DNA of 40,608 nucleotides, taken from assembly GCF_015667935.1 (NCBI RefSeq), contig NZ_JADPET010000005.1:1-40608 (forward strand), in the 5' to 3' direction. This document shows positions 15,148 to 23,750 of this stretch, piece by piece. The translations under genes were made by a program, and so were the position numbers. The notes beneath the pieces are model-generated. The model was not told the DNA's origin and ran no database searches. It worked only from the letters and a program-made list of their open reading frames with translations. The stretch is from Clostridium sp. 1001270J_160509_D11. GTDB taxonomy: Bacteria; Bacillota; Clostridia; Peptostreptococcales; Peptostreptococcaceae. The stretch's first letter is position 1. Every line of letters begins with the position of its first letter.

Positions 15148-15963
15148 ATGAACAAATCACCACATAAATATCTGAAAGATGGGCATATACATACACCATA
15201 CTGTCCCCATGGGACAGATGATTCATTTGAAGAATACGTACAAAAAGCTATACAAGTTGGGCTGGATGAAATATCATTCACAGAACACTTTCCACTACCA
15301 GAAGGATTTGAAGACCCAGCTCCAGCAAAAGATAGCTCTATAGAAGCAGATAAAATGGAAAGCTATATAAATGATGTAAAAAAAATAAAAGAAAAATATA
15401 AAGACCAAATAAAAATCAACATCGGCGCAGAAGTAGATTATATAGAAGGGTTTGAAGAAGAAATAAAAAACAACTTAAATAAATACGGTGAGTATTTGGA
15501 AGATAGCATTTTATCTGTGCATATGATAAAAATAGAAGACAAGTATTATTGTATGGATTTTAGTTGTGAGGAATTTGAAAAAATAGTAAACTTGCTCGGT
15601 TCAGTAGAATCAGTATATAATCTTTACTATGAAACACTTATAAAAGCTATTAATTCGGACTTAGGAAAATATAAACCTAAAAGAATAGGACATCTAAACT
15701 TAGTAAGAAAATACAATAAGAAGTTTCCATATGATTATTCAAATAATAAAAAATTAAAAGAATTAGTAAAACTAATATCAGATAGAGGATATGAACTCGA
15801 TTATAACATAGCAGGATTATTTAAAGAAGATTGTGGCGAAACTTATATAAGTGGATATCTCGCAGAATTGATTAAACAATATAATATAAAATTAGTTTTA
15901 GGTTCAGACTCACATAGTGCAAAGTATATAGATAAATATGAAAAACTTAATGAACAAATCTAA
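15148..15963 (+). CDS. hisK: PHP-family phosphatase, histidinol-phosphatase (HisJ/HisK) type
   Basis: The 271-aa protein has the PHP metal-dependent phosphoesterase motifs in order: DGHIHTPYCPHG (11-22), FTEHFP near 46-51, GAEVDYIEG near 92-100, LSVHMI near 121-126, GHLNLVRKY near 179-187 and the C-terminal GSDSHS near 251-256. This order and length match histidinol-phosphate phosphatases. No other histidine biosynthesis gene is near, so the specificity is not proven by context. Because a BY-kinase follows downstream without its usual PHP phosphatase (CpsB/YwqE), that role was considered, but the N-terminal motif is of HisJ type. The start has AGGGGGGA upstream. There is no room for a promoter between the terminator at 15122 and this gene. 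Confidence 0.85.
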   Translation: MNKSPHKYLKDGHIHTPYCPHGTDDSFEEYVQKAIQVGLDEISFTEHFPLPEGFEDPAPAKDSSIEADKMESYINDVKKIKEKYKDQIKINIGAEVDYIEGFEEEIKNNLNKYGEYLEDSILSVHMIKIEDKYYCMDFSCEEFEKIVNLLGSVESVYNLYYETLIKAINSDLGKYKPKRIGHLNLVRKYNKKFPYDYSNNKKLKELVKLISDRGYELDYNIAGLFKEDCGETYISGYLAELIKQYNIKLVLGSDSHSAKYIDKYEKLNEQI

Positions 15964-16102
15964 TAGATTTTGCATATCTTAAATATGAATTAGTTTTGAT
16001 TCAAATGCTTCTCTGGATGCTGCTTAGGGGAGAGGGCCGTTCAGAGAGGCAAGATTTATTTTTTGAAAGAATTAAAATAATAAATAAAATAAAAATAAAT
16101 TA
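15964..16102 (+). other. non-coding stretch with an unassigned stem-loop
   Basis: After hisK there is no gene up to the tRNA. GCTTCTCTG (16007-16015) pairs with CAGAGAGGC (16042-16050) in nine continuous pairs with one G-U. The 26-base loop is purine-rich (GGGGAGAGGGCC), and a T-rich tract lies at about 16055-16064. The outer ATCTT (15976) and AAGAT (16051) can extend it. The G+C of this element stands out against its AT-rich flanks. It may simply terminate hisK transcription, or be a small structured RNA. I do not recognise a known riboswitch or SRP RNA in it. Confidence 0.45.
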
Positions 16103-16131
16103 TTGACTACTGTAAAAAAATAGTATATACT
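16103..16131 (+). promoter_or_regulatory. promoter of the tRNA-Ser gene
   Basis: TTGACT (16103-16108) and TATACT (16126-16131) with a 17-base spacer form a near-consensus sigma-A promoter, placing the transcription start only a few bases before the mature tRNA. Confidence 0.85.
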
Positions 16132-16145
16132 GTGTATATAGAAAT

Positions 16146-16237
16146 GGAGAAGTACTCAAGTGGCTCAAGAGGATCCCCTGCTAAGGGATTAGGCTGGGTT
16201 AACCGGTGCGAGGGTTCGAATCCCTCCTTCTCCGCCA
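16146..16237 (+). tRNA. tRNA-Ser (anticodon GCU)
   Basis: The 92-base gene has acceptor strands GGAGAAG / CTTCTCC, discriminator G and an encoded CCA. The anticodon loop CTGCTAA has anticodon GCT, reading AGC/AGU serine codons. The T-loop is GGTTCGAATCC. A long variable arm (about 16192-16209), typical of class II tRNA-Ser, is present. It is a single tRNA with its own promoter and terminator, not part of a tRNA cluster. Confidence 0.96.
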
Positions 16238-16239
16238 GT

Positions 16240-16271
16240 AAGCTCTGATGATTTCATCAGAGCTTTTTTTG
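16240..16271 (+). terminator. terminator of the tRNA-Ser gene
   Basis: AGCTCTGATGA (16241-16251) pairs perfectly with TCATCAGAGCT (16254-16264) and is followed by a run of T. Confidence 0.93.
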
Positions 16272-16390
16272 TATTTTATTTATAAAGTATTAAAATTCAG
16301 AATTTATCCACTAAATCTTAATATTAAAAAAACAAATAAAAAAAATAAAAGATAATGAAATTTATTCTATACAATTCTGATAAAAAATAT

Positions 16391-16445
16391 TATAATATTC
16401 TTTGTCGGAAAAAATTAGAATAATATGCATTATTTATAAATAATG
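16391..16445. promoter_or_regulatory. possible promoter/operator region of the polysaccharide operon
   Basis: The 203 bases between the tRNA terminator and the first polysaccharide gene are about 85% A+T and hold no gene. TATAAT occurs at 16391-16396, though its -35 (TTCTAT, 20-base spacer) is poor. An 18-base perfect palindrome, CATTATTTATAAATAATG, lies at 16428-16445, about 30 bases before the start codon. It could be an operator or a hairpin over the 5' end. The promoter call is weak; the palindrome is plain in the sequence. Confidence 0.4.
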
Positions 16446-16474
16446 TGTAAATATAAAATCGGGGAGGGAAAAAA

Positions 16475-17149
16475 TTGGAGGAAGAAGTAATAGACTTAAG
16501 GGAGTATCTTTCTATTATTAAGAAAAAATGGTTTATAATAGCGATATTATGCGCTGTATGTGTAGCAGCAAGCGCAGTATACAGTTTCTTTATCGCAAAA
16601 CCAGTATACCAAGCAGAGACAACATTAATTGTAAAGACTGAGAAAACAGAGGGGACAAATACAGTAACAAGTGATCAAATTAAAACGACTCAACAATTAG
16701 CTGTAACATATGGGGAAATAATAAAATCAAGAAAAGTTTTAGACGATGTTATAAAAAACTTAGATTTAGATGAATCATATAGTCAATTATCTGGGAAAAT
16801 ATCTGTTTCAACAGTTTCAGACACACAGATAATAAAAGTATCAGTTCAAGATACAAATAAGTCTAATGCAGCAAAAATAGCAAATGAAATACCAAAAGTA
16901 TTTGCTAAGGAAGCTATCAGAATAGCTGATGCAAACGGTGTAGAAGTTATAGACAAAGCTCAAACACCAGTAAATCCAGTTTCACCAAATAAAAAGATGA
17001 ACATCTTAATAGCAGGTGTGCTAGGTGTAATGATAGGATTATTTATTATATTTATAATAGAATTCCTAAATACAAAAATAAAAACACCGCAAGATATAGA
17101 AAAGGAATTGGGACTTCCTTTACTAGGTGTAATACCAGAAGAATTATAA
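16475..17149 (+). CDS. Wzz/CapA-type chain-length regulator and BY-kinase activator
   Basis: This 224-aa membrane protein belongs to the Wzz/YveK/CapA family, which sets polysaccharide chain length and activates the partner BY-kinase. Residues 1-17 are cytosolic with the family DLREYL start. Membrane segments are at about 19-39 and 175-197, and between them is the extracellular domain with the QAETTLIV strand. The PVNPVSPNKKMN motif precedes the second membrane helix, and the short C-terminal tail is the part that would contact the kinase encoded next. The start is TTG, 8 bases after GGGGAGGG; no ATG lies in frame nearby. As the first gene of the locus it probably marks the operon start. Confidence 0.9.
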   Translation: MEEEVIDLREYLSIIKKKWFIIAILCAVCVAASAVYSFFIAKPVYQAETTLIVKTEKTEGTNTVTSDQIKTTQQLAVTYGEIIKSRKVLDDVIKNLDLDESYSQLSGKISVSTVSDTQIIKVSVQDTNKSNAAKIANEIPKVFAKEAIRIADANGVEVIDKAQTPVNPVSPNKKMNILIAGVLGVMIGLFIIFIIEFLNTKIKTPQDIEKELGLPLLGVIPEEL

Positions 17150-17172
17150 AAATAAATACATAGGGAGATAAT

Positions 17173-17871
17173 ATGGGAAAAATAACGAGTTTAGAAAAAC
17201 CACAATCAAACATATCAGAAGCATATCGAACTATAAGAACGGGGATAGAATTCTCTAATTTAGATAAAAATTTAAAAGTAATTTGTGTAACAAGCTCTAA
17301 AAAAGATGAGGGAAAAACAACTGTTTTATGCAATTTAGGAGTAAACTTTGCAAAAATAGACAAAAAAGTTCTTTTAATAGATGGAGATTTGAGAAATCCA
17401 ACAGTTAACAAATTATTTGATACAAAAAATGCACAAGGTCTAATGGATATATTATTAGGACGAAAAAATATTGAAGAATGTATAAAGAAAACTACACAGG
17501 AAAACTTATACGTTTTAACAGGAGGAACAATACCTCCAAATCCTGCAGAAGTTTTATCTTCAAAAAAAATGAGCCAGTTTATAGAATCTATAAAAGATGA
17601 CTATGATTATATATTTATAGATACTCCACCAGTTGGGATAGTGAGTGATGCATCTATAATATCTTCATATTCAGATGGAGTTATATTTGTAGTAGGCTCT
17701 GAAGAAGTAGATTCAAATTTAGCAAAAGTGGCAAAAGAAAGACTAGATAGTGTAAATTCAAATATATTAGGCGTTATTCTTAATAAATATAAAACTGAGA
17801 CAAATAGCGAATATTATAATTATTACTATCATAGCCAAGAAGAAAAGAAAAAGAAGAGAAAAAGAAAATAA
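17173..17871 (+). CDS. CpsD/CapB-type bacterial tyrosine kinase
   Basis: This 232-aa cytosolic BY-kinase autophosphorylates on a C-terminal tyrosine cluster and, with the preceding Wzz-like protein, regulates polymer export. Walker A is SSKKDEGKTT (41-50), Walker A' is VLLIDGD (66-72), and Walker B is YIFIDTPP (146-153). The tail has Tyr at 214, 215, 217, 218 and 219, followed by a Lys/Arg-rich end. The gene starts at ATG after TAGGGAGA. The cognate CpsB/YwqE-type tyrosine phosphatase normally found alongside is missing from the locus, so dephosphorylation would depend on a protein encoded elsewhere. Confidence 0.92.
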   Translation: MGKITSLEKPQSNISEAYRTIRTGIEFSNLDKNLKVICVTSSKKDEGKTTVLCNLGVNFAKIDKKVLLIDGDLRNPTVNKLFDTKNAQGLMDILLGRKNIEECIKKTTQENLYVLTGGTIPPNPAEVLSSKKMSQFIESIKDDYDYIFIDTPPVGIVSDASIISSYSDGVIFVVGSEEVDSNLAKVAKERLDSVNSNILGVILNKYKTETNSEYYNYYYHSQEEKKKKRKRK

Positions 17872-17899
17872 TTTTTGTTTATAGAGAGGGGGAGTATTA

Positions 17900-18586
17900 A
17901 TGGAAAAAACAATCTCTAAAAACAAAAATACAGATTTAACTGATGGTATTAACTTAAATGAGATTTTAGAGAGGGAATCAAATTTATATCTTTTTATAAA
18001 AAGAAGCATAGATATCATATGCTCTTTAGCTGGGATAATAGTATTATCACCAATATTTTTAATAGTAGCCATCCTTATAAAAATAGAAGATCCAAAGGGA
18101 CGTATATTTTTCTGTCAGGAGAGAAATGGCCAACATCCAAAAACTTTTAAAATGTATAAGTTTAGAAGTATGGTTCACAATGCCGAAGAATTACTAAAAC
18201 ATTTACAAGAACAAAATGAACAAACAGGTCCAGCATTTAAGATGACTGATGACCCTAGGATAACAAAGGTAGGAAAATTTATAAGAAAGACTAGCTTAGA
18301 TGAATTACCGCAATTATTTAATGTTTTAAAAGGAGATATGAGCTTAGTCGGACCGAGACCACCAATTCCTAGAGAAGTTGAGCAATATAATTCATACCAA
18401 AAACAAAGACTTCTTGTAAAGCCAGGTCTTACTTGTATATGGCAAGTCAGCGGAAGAAATAATATCGGTTTTGATGAATGGGTAGAGATGGATTTAGAAT
18501 ATATAAAAAATAGAAATTTATTATTAGATATAAAATTGATTTTAAAGACAGTAAAAGTACTGTTTGGAGACAGTAATGCATCTTAG
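17900..18586 (+). CDS. Undecaprenyl-phosphate sugar-1-phosphate transferase (initiating enzyme)
   Basis: This 228-aa monotopic phosphoglycosyl transferase starts the repeat unit by moving a sugar-1-phosphate from a nucleotide sugar to undecaprenyl phosphate. A membrane helix lies at about 36-61. The catalytic domain has MYKFRSM (85-91), an Asp-Glu pair in TSLDELPQLFNVL, LVGPRPP, and the C-terminal KPGLTCIWQVSGRNN and LDIKLILKT segments. It is the short form that lacks the N-terminal multi-helix region of WbaP. The sugar (Gal, Glc or GlcNAc) cannot be told from sequence by eye; UDP-Gal and UDP-Glc enzymes are encoded downstream. It has AGAGGGGGAG upstream. Confidence 0.92.
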   Translation: MEKTISKNKNTDLTDGINLNEILERESNLYLFIKRSIDIICSLAGIIVLSPIFLIVAILIKIEDPKGRIFFCQERNGQHPKTFKMYKFRSMVHNAEELLKHLQEQNEQTGPAFKMTDDPRITKVGKFIRKTSLDELPQLFNVLKGDMSLVGPRPPIPREVEQYNSYQKQRLLVKPGLTCIWQVSGRNNIGFDEWVEMDLEYIKNRNLLLDIKLILKTVKVLFGDSNAS

Positions 18587-18599
18587 GGAGTGTAAGTAA

Positions 18600-20291
18600 G
18601 TGAGGGAATATATAAAAAATTATAATGAATGGATGAATAATCCATATTTTGATGATGAAACAAAACAAGAACTAAAAGCAATTCAAAATGACGAAAAAGA
18701 AATAGAAGATAGATTTTACAAGGAATTAGAATTTGGAACTGGAGGACTTAGAGGAGTTATTGGTTATGGAACTAATAGAATCAACAAGTACACAGTGAGA
18801 AAAGCAACTTTTGGACTTTGTAATTATATCTTAAAAAAATGCAAAGAAGACGGTCAGAAAAGAGGCGTAGTAATAGCCTATGACAGCAGACACAAATCAA
18901 AAGAATTTTGCATAGAAGCGGCAAAGACATTAGCAGCTTGTGGAATAAAAGCTTATATATATGACAGCTTGAGAAGCACACCGCAATTATCATTTTCCGT
19001 AAGATACTTAAATTGTGTAGCAGGTATAGTAATAACTGCGAGTCACAATCCACCAGAATATAATGGATACAAAGTTTATTGGTCAGATGGAGGACAAGTT
19101 TGTCCAGATGTTGCAAATGAAATAATATCAGAAGTAAATAAAATAGATGATTACAGCAAGATACCAACTACTAAACTTGGCGATAATTTAATCCAAGTAT
19201 TAAATAAAGACATAGACAAAGCATTTATAAATGAAGTAAAAAAACAAATTATAAACCAAGATGTAATAGATAGAGTTGGAGATAAAATAAAAATAATTTA
19301 TACACCTATACATGGAACAGGGAATATCCCAGTAAGAGAAGTTCTAAAACAATCAGGATTTAAAAATGTAGAGGTAGTAAAAGAACAAGAATTACCAGAT
19401 AGTAATTTTTCTACAGTTGAATATCCAAATCCAGAAGAAAAAGCAGTATTTGAAATAGCTATAGAAATGGCTAAAAACTCAGGTGCTGATATCATAATGG
19501 GAACAGACCCAGACTGTGATAGAGTTGGAGTTGTAGTAAAAAACAACGAAGGAGAATATGTAGTACTTAATGGTAATCAAGTAGGTTCATTATTAGTGGA
19601 GTATGTAATTAGTAGCAATAAGGAAAATATATCAAACCAAGTAAATCCTACAATAATAAAAACAATAGTTACATCAGAATTAGGAGCTAAAATAGCAAAA
19701 GAAAATGGTGTTGACTGTATAGATACATTAACAGGATTTAAATTCATTGGTGAAAAAATAAATCAATTTGAACAAAATAAAGATAGAACATTTGTAATGG
19801 GTTATGAAGAAAGTTACGGATACTTAGTAGGAACTCATGCAAGAGATAAAGATGGAGTAGTATCGGCACTTTTAATATCTGAGATGGCAGCCTATTACTA
19901 CGACAAAGGAATGACTTTATACGAAGGGCTTCAAGAAGTATATAAAAAGTACGGATATTATAAAGAAGAATTAAAATCGATAACTTTAAAAGGAATTGAT
20001 GGCATGAAACAAATTCAAAATATTATGAATAGTTTCAGAACTTCAGATATAGATGAAATAGCGAATATAAAAGTTAGTGAGGTTAGAGATTATAAAGAAG
20101 GAATAAATGACCTTCCAAAATCAGATGTTCTTAAGTTTGTTTTAGAAGATGGAAGTTGGATAGCTGTTAGACCATCGGGAACAGAGCCAAAGATTAAGTT
20201 CTATTTTGGATGTAATGGAGATAATCAAGAGATTGTTGATGAGAAATTGGATAGGATAATAGAAGATATAACAAATAGAGTTAATAAATAG
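18600..20291 (+). CDS. pgcA: Phosphoglucomutase / phosphomannomutase (PgcA type)
   Basis: This 563-aa enzyme of the alpha-D-phosphohexomutase family interconverts glucose-6-P and glucose-1-P, feeding RfbA and GalU. It shows FGTGGLRG near 45-52, the phosphoserine loop TASHNPPEYNG with Ser148, the Mg-binding DPDCDR (303-308), a sugar-binding EESYGY near 398-403 and the phosphate-binding RPSGTEPKIK near the C-terminus. The length fits Bacillus PgcA. Translation starts at GTG; its ribosome binding site AGGGAG overlaps the stop codon of the preceding gene, suggesting tight coupling. Its place inside the polysaccharide locus ties it to precursor supply. Confidence 0.93.
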   Translation: MREYIKNYNEWMNNPYFDDETKQELKAIQNDEKEIEDRFYKELEFGTGGLRGVIGYGTNRINKYTVRKATFGLCNYILKKCKEDGQKRGVVIAYDSRHKSKEFCIEAAKTLAACGIKAYIYDSLRSTPQLSFSVRYLNCVAGIVITASHNPPEYNGYKVYWSDGGQVCPDVANEIISEVNKIDDYSKIPTTKLGDNLIQVLNKDIDKAFINEVKKQIINQDVIDRVGDKIKIIYTPIHGTGNIPVREVLKQSGFKNVEVVKEQELPDSNFSTVEYPNPEEKAVFEIAIEMAKNSGADIIMGTDPDCDRVGVVVKNNEGEYVVLNGNQVGSLLVEYVISSNKENISNQVNPTIIKTIVTSELGAKIAKENGVDCIDTLTGFKFIGEKINQFEQNKDRTFVMGYEESYGYLVGTHARDKDGVVSALLISEMAAYYYDKGMTLYEGLQEVYKKYGYYKEELKSITLKGIDGMKQIQNIMNSFRTSDIDEIANIKVSEVRDYKEGINDLPKSDVLKFVLEDGSWIAVRPSGTEPKIKFYFGCNGDNQEIVDEKLDRIIEDITNRVNK

Positions 20292-20303
20292 GGGAGAATT
20301 TAG

Positions 20304-21137
20304 ATGAAAATTATAATAACTGGTGCACAGGGTCAGTTAGGGCAAGAATTAGTAAAACAACTTGATAAAAAATATGAATATGATGTTATAAAAACAGATA
20401 GAGATACTCTGGATATTACAAATATAGAAAATGTAAATACATTTACATTAGATCAAAATCCAGATGTAGTTATAAACTGTGCAGCACATACAGCAGTAGA
20501 TTTATGTGAAACTGATATGGAAAATGCATATAAAATAAATGCAGTAGGACCTAGAAATTTAGCTATAGCATGTGAAAAAGTCGGTGCTAAACTAGTACAA
20601 GTATCTACTGATTATATATTCGACGGAAATGGAACTAGACCATATAGAGAAGATGATATAACTTGTCCAAATTCAGTATACGGAACAAGTAAATTAATGG
20701 GTGAAAACTTTGTAAGAGAATTTTGCTCTAAATATTTTATAGTTAGAACAGCATGGTTATATGGTGAAGGAAATAATTTTGTAAGAACAATGCTAAAATT
20801 ATCAGAAACTAATAGCGAACTTAATGTAGTAAATGATCAGATAGGAAGTCCTACAAGTACAGTTGATTTAGCAAAAGCAATAATCGATTTAATACATACA
20901 GAACATTATGGAATTTATCACGGAACATGTGAAGGACAATGTAGTTGGTATGATTTTGCTAAAAAAATATTTGAAATAAAAAATATAGATATAAAAGTAA
21001 ATCCAGTAACAAGTGATGAATTTAAAAGACCAGCGCCAAGACCTAAGTATTCAGTACTTGATAACTTTATGCTTAAACTAGTCGGATTAAATTCATTTAG
21101 AAAATGGGAAGATTCATTAGAAGAATATTTAAAGTAA
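20304..21137 (+). CDS. rfbD: dTDP-4-dehydrorhamnose reductase
   Basis: RfbD makes dTDP-L-rhamnose in the last step of the pathway using NAD(P)H. The 277-aa SDR protein has the N-terminal GAQGQLGQEL (7-16), INCAAHTAVDLCE near 54-66, STDYIFDG near 100-107, the active-site YGTSK near 126-130 and RTAWLYG. It comes first in the rfbD-rfbA-rfbC-rfbB set, which together turn glucose-1-P and dTTP into dTDP-rhamnose. It starts 12 bp after pgcA with a GGGGAG site. Confidence 0.95.
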   Translation: MKIIITGAQGQLGQELVKQLDKKYEYDVIKTDRDTLDITNIENVNTFTLDQNPDVVINCAAHTAVDLCETDMENAYKINAVGPRNLAIACEKVGAKLVQVSTDYIFDGNGTRPYREDDITCPNSVYGTSKLMGENFVREFCSKYFIVRTAWLYGEGNNFVRTMLKLSETNSELNVVNDQIGSPTSTVDLAKAIIDLIHTEHYGIYHGTCEGQCSWYDFAKKIFEIKNIDIKVNPVTSDEFKRPAPRPKYSVLDNFMLKLVGLNSFRKWEDSLEEYLK

Positions 21138-21167
21138 AAGAAGTAAATTATTTGAGGGAGGATTTTT

Positions 21168-22082
21168 ATGAAAGGAATTATATTAGCTGGAGGTTCTGGA
21201 ACAAGACTTTATCCAATAACACAGTCTGTATCAAAACAAGCATTACCTATATATGACAAACCAATGATATATTATCCAATGTCAGTACTTATGCTCGCAG
21301 GAATAAAAGATATATTAATAATATCAACACCTAGAGACTTACCAATGTTCAAAGAATTATTTGGTAATGGAAATCATTTAGGACTTAATATAGAATATGC
21401 AGTGCAAGAGCAACCAAATGGATTAGCGGAAGCATTTATAATAGGTGAAGACTTTATTGGAGATGATAAAGTAGCTTTAGTACTTGGAGATAATATATTC
21501 TATGGATATGGATTTAGTGAGAGATTACAAAATGCTGTAGAAAGAGATGAAGCTACTATATTTGGATATCATGTAGTTGATCCTCAGGCATTTGGAGTAG
21601 TTGAGTTTGACAAAGACTTTAATGTAATTTCAATAGAAGAAAAGCCAGAAGAACCTAAATCAAACTATGCAGTACCAGGTTTATACTTCTATGATAATGA
21701 TGTAGTAGAAATAGCTAAAAGTGTTGAACCATCAGAAAGAGGAGAACTAGAGATAACTGCGGTAAATAATGAATACTTAAGAAGAGGAAAACTTAAAGTA
21801 GAACTATTTGGTAGAGGGATGGCTTGGTTAGATACAGGTACTCATAAAGGATTATTAGAAGCATCTAATTATGTAGAAGCTGTTCAAACTAGACAAGGTT
21901 TATATATAGCTTGTTTAGAAGAAATTGCTTATAGAAAAGGTTATATAGATAAAGAACAACTATTAGATTTAGCTAAACCATTAATGAAAACGGAATATGG
22001 TAGATATTTAGTTAAAATAGCTGATGAAGATATAAATGACAATCAAAATATTTATGAAGAAAGATTGCTTAAATTAGTATAG
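21168..22082 (+). CDS. rfbA: Glucose-1-phosphate thymidylyltransferase
   Basis: RfbA (RmlA) couples glucose-1-P with dTTP to dTDP-glucose. The 304-aa protein has the nucleotide-binding [11 protein letters not shown] (8-18), the conserved [20 protein letters not shown] (25-44), LGDNIFYG near 107-114, [20 protein letters not shown] near 158-177 and a WLDTGTH near 221-227. The length is slightly above the usual 290-293 aa. It is the committed, feedback-regulated step of rhamnose nucleotide synthesis in this family. The start has GAGGGAGG upstream. Confidence 0.96.
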   Translation: MKGIILAGGSGTRLYPITQSVSKQALPIYDKPMIYYPMSVLMLAGIKDILIISTPRDLPMFKELFGNGNHLGLNIEYAVQEQPNGLAEAFIIGEDFIGDDKVALVLGDNIFYGYGFSERLQNAVERDEATIFGYHVVDPQAFGVVEFDKDFNVISIEEKPEEPKSNYAVPGLYFYDNDVVEIAKSVEPSERGELEITAVNNEYLRRGKLKVELFGRGMAWLDTGTHKGLLEASNYVEAVQTRQGLYIACLEEIAYRKGYIDKEQLLDLAKPLMKTEYGRYLVKIADEDINDNQNIYEERLLKLV

Positions 22083-22091
22083 GGAGAAAAT

Positions 22092-22664
22092 ATGGGAAAT
22101 TTTAATTTTATAGAAACTAAGATAAAAGACTTATATATAATTGAGCCTAAAGTATTCGGAGATGATAGAGGATACTTTATGGAAACTTACAATAAAAAAG
22201 CATTTGAGGAAGCTGGTCTTGATATGGTATTTGTTCAAGATAATGAATCTAAATCTAAAAAAGGTGTTCTTAGAGGAATGCATTTTCAAACTAAATTTAC
22301 TCAAGGTAAATTAGTAAGATGTACACAAGGAGAAGTTTATGATGTTGCTGTAGATTTAAGAAAAGGGTCACCTACTTATGGACAATGGGAAGGGGTTCTT
22401 CTTTCAGCAGAAAATAAAAGACAATTTTATGTACCAGAAGGATTTGCTCATGGATTTTTAGTTTTATCAGATGAAGCAGTATTCAATTATAAATGTACTA
22501 ATTTATATGCACCAGAATATGATGGTGGGCTTTTATGGAATGATCCAGAAGTGGGAATAGAATGGCCACTTGATGGAATAGATGAAATAATATTATCTGA
22601 AAAAGACAAAAAGCAACCAACTTTAAAAGAATTAGACTTACCGTTTGAATATAAAGGAGAGTAA
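22092..22664 (+). CDS. rfbC: dTDP-4-dehydrorhamnose 3,5-epimerase
   Basis: This 190-aa cupin enzyme epimerises C3 and C5 of the dTDP-4-keto-6-deoxyglucose intermediate. Visible family features are FGDDRGYFMETYN near 22-34, VLRGMHFQ near 58-65 with the catalytic His, DVAVDLRKGSPTYG near 82-95, and PEGFAHGFLVLSD near 115-127. It lies 9 bp after rfbA (AGGGAG overlaps the rfbA stop) and 2 bp before rfbB, so the three are translationally coupled. Confidence 0.95.
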   Translation: MGNFNFIETKIKDLYIIEPKVFGDDRGYFMETYNKKAFEEAGLDMVFVQDNESKSKKGVLRGMHFQTKFTQGKLVRCTQGEVYDVAVDLRKGSPTYGQWEGVLLSAENKRQFYVPEGFAHGFLVLSDEAVFNYKCTNLYAPEYDGGLLWNDPEVGIEWPLDGIDEIILSEKDKKQPTLKELDLPFEYKGE

Positions 22665-22666
22665 CA

Positions 22667-23689
22667 ATGAAGAAGATATTAGTTACAGGTGGAGCAGGTT
22701 TCATCGGTGGAAACTTTGTCCACTACATGGTGAATAAATACCCAGAATATATGATAGTAAATTTAGATGCACTAACTTATGCAGGAAACTTAGAAACTTT
22801 AAAAACAGTTGAAGATAAGCCTAATTACAAATTTGTAAAAGGTGATATAGCTGATAGAGAATTTATATTTGACTTATTTAAAAAAGAAAAATTTGATATA
22901 GTTGTAAACTTTGCAGCTGAATCTCATGTCGATAGATCTGTAGAAGATCCAGGAATATTTGTAAAAACAAACGTAATAGGAACACAAGTATTATTAGATG
23001 CTTCTAAAGAATTTGGTGTAGAGAGATATCACCAAGTATCTACAGATGAAGTATATGGTGACTTACCATTAGATAGAAAGGATTTATTCTTTACAGAATC
23101 TACTCCTTTAAATCCATCTTCACCATATTCAGCATCAAAAGCAAGTGCAGATTTCTTAGTACATGCTTACCAAAGAACTTTTGGACTACCAGCTACAATA
23201 TCTAGATGTTCAAATAACTATGGTCCATACCACTTCCCAGAGAAGTTAATACCTTTAATGATATCTAGAGCTTTAGCTGATGAAAGACTTCCAGTATATG
23301 GAAAAGGAGAAAATGTAAGAGACTGGTTACACGTAGAAGACCACTGTTCTGCAATAGATTTAATAATACACAAAGGTAAAGTTGGAGAAGTTTACAATGT
23401 AGGTGGACACAACGAAAGAACTAACTTAGAAGTTGTAAAAACTATACTTAAAGCTTTAGATAAACCAGAAAGCTTAATAACTTATGTAAAAGATAGACCA
23501 GGACATGATTTAAGATATGCTATAGATCCTGAAAAATTAGAAAATGAATTAGGATGGAAACCTAAGTATAATTTTGATACTGGTATAGCTATGACTATTA
23601 AATGGTATTTAGAGAATGAAGACTGGTGGAAAAATATAATATCAGGTGAATATGCTGATTATTATGAAAAAATGTATTCAAATAAATAA
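22667..23689 (+). CDS. rfbB: dTDP-glucose 4,6-dehydratase
   Basis: This 340-aa extended SDR enzyme removes water from dTDP-glucose to give dTDP-4-keto-6-deoxyglucose, using bound NAD+. It has GGAGFIGGNF (8-17), NFAAESHVDRS (81-91), the catalytic STDEVYGD (125-132) with the Asp-Glu pair diagnostic for the dehydratase, and Y154-SAS-K158. NNYGPYHFPEKLIP and GHDLRYAID further on are also typical. It closes the complete dTDP-rhamnose set, and a hairpin follows before the next gene. Confidence 0.96.
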   Translation: MKKILVTGGAGFIGGNFVHYMVNKYPEYMIVNLDALTYAGNLETLKTVEDKPNYKFVKGDIADREFIFDLFKKEKFDIVVNFAAESHVDRSVEDPGIFVKTNVIGTQVLLDASKEFGVERYHQVSTDEVYGDLPLDRKDLFFTESTPLNPSSPYSASKASADFLVHAYQRTFGLPATISRCSNNYGPYHFPEKLIPLMISRALADERLPVYGKGENVRDWLHVEDHCSAIDLIIHKGKVGEVYNVGGHNERTNLEVVKTILKALDKPESLITYVKDRPGHDLRYAIDPEKLENELGWKPKYNFDTGIAMTIKWYLENEDWWKNIISGEYADYYEKMYSNK

Positions 23690-23700
23690 AAAGAGTTTAA

Positions 23701-23738
23701 TATGCTAGTCTAGTATTCTAGACTGGCATAATTTTCAG
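23701..23738 (+). other. strong hairpin between rfbB and the rhamnosyltransferase-like gene
   Basis: TATGCTAGTCTAG (23701-23713) pairs with CTAGACTGGCATA (23718-23730) around TATT, with one G-U. The following ATTTTC is a short T-tract. It may be a partial terminator lowering expression of the glycosyltransferase part of the operon relative to the rhamnose precursor genes. Confidence 0.6.
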
Positions 23739-23750
23739 AAAGGAAAAAAT

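Noticed and set aside
15976-16066. SRP (4.5S) RNA or a known riboswitch
   Set aside because: The conserved SRP tetraloop/internal loop sequence is absent, and I could not match the segment to any riboswitch consensus I know.
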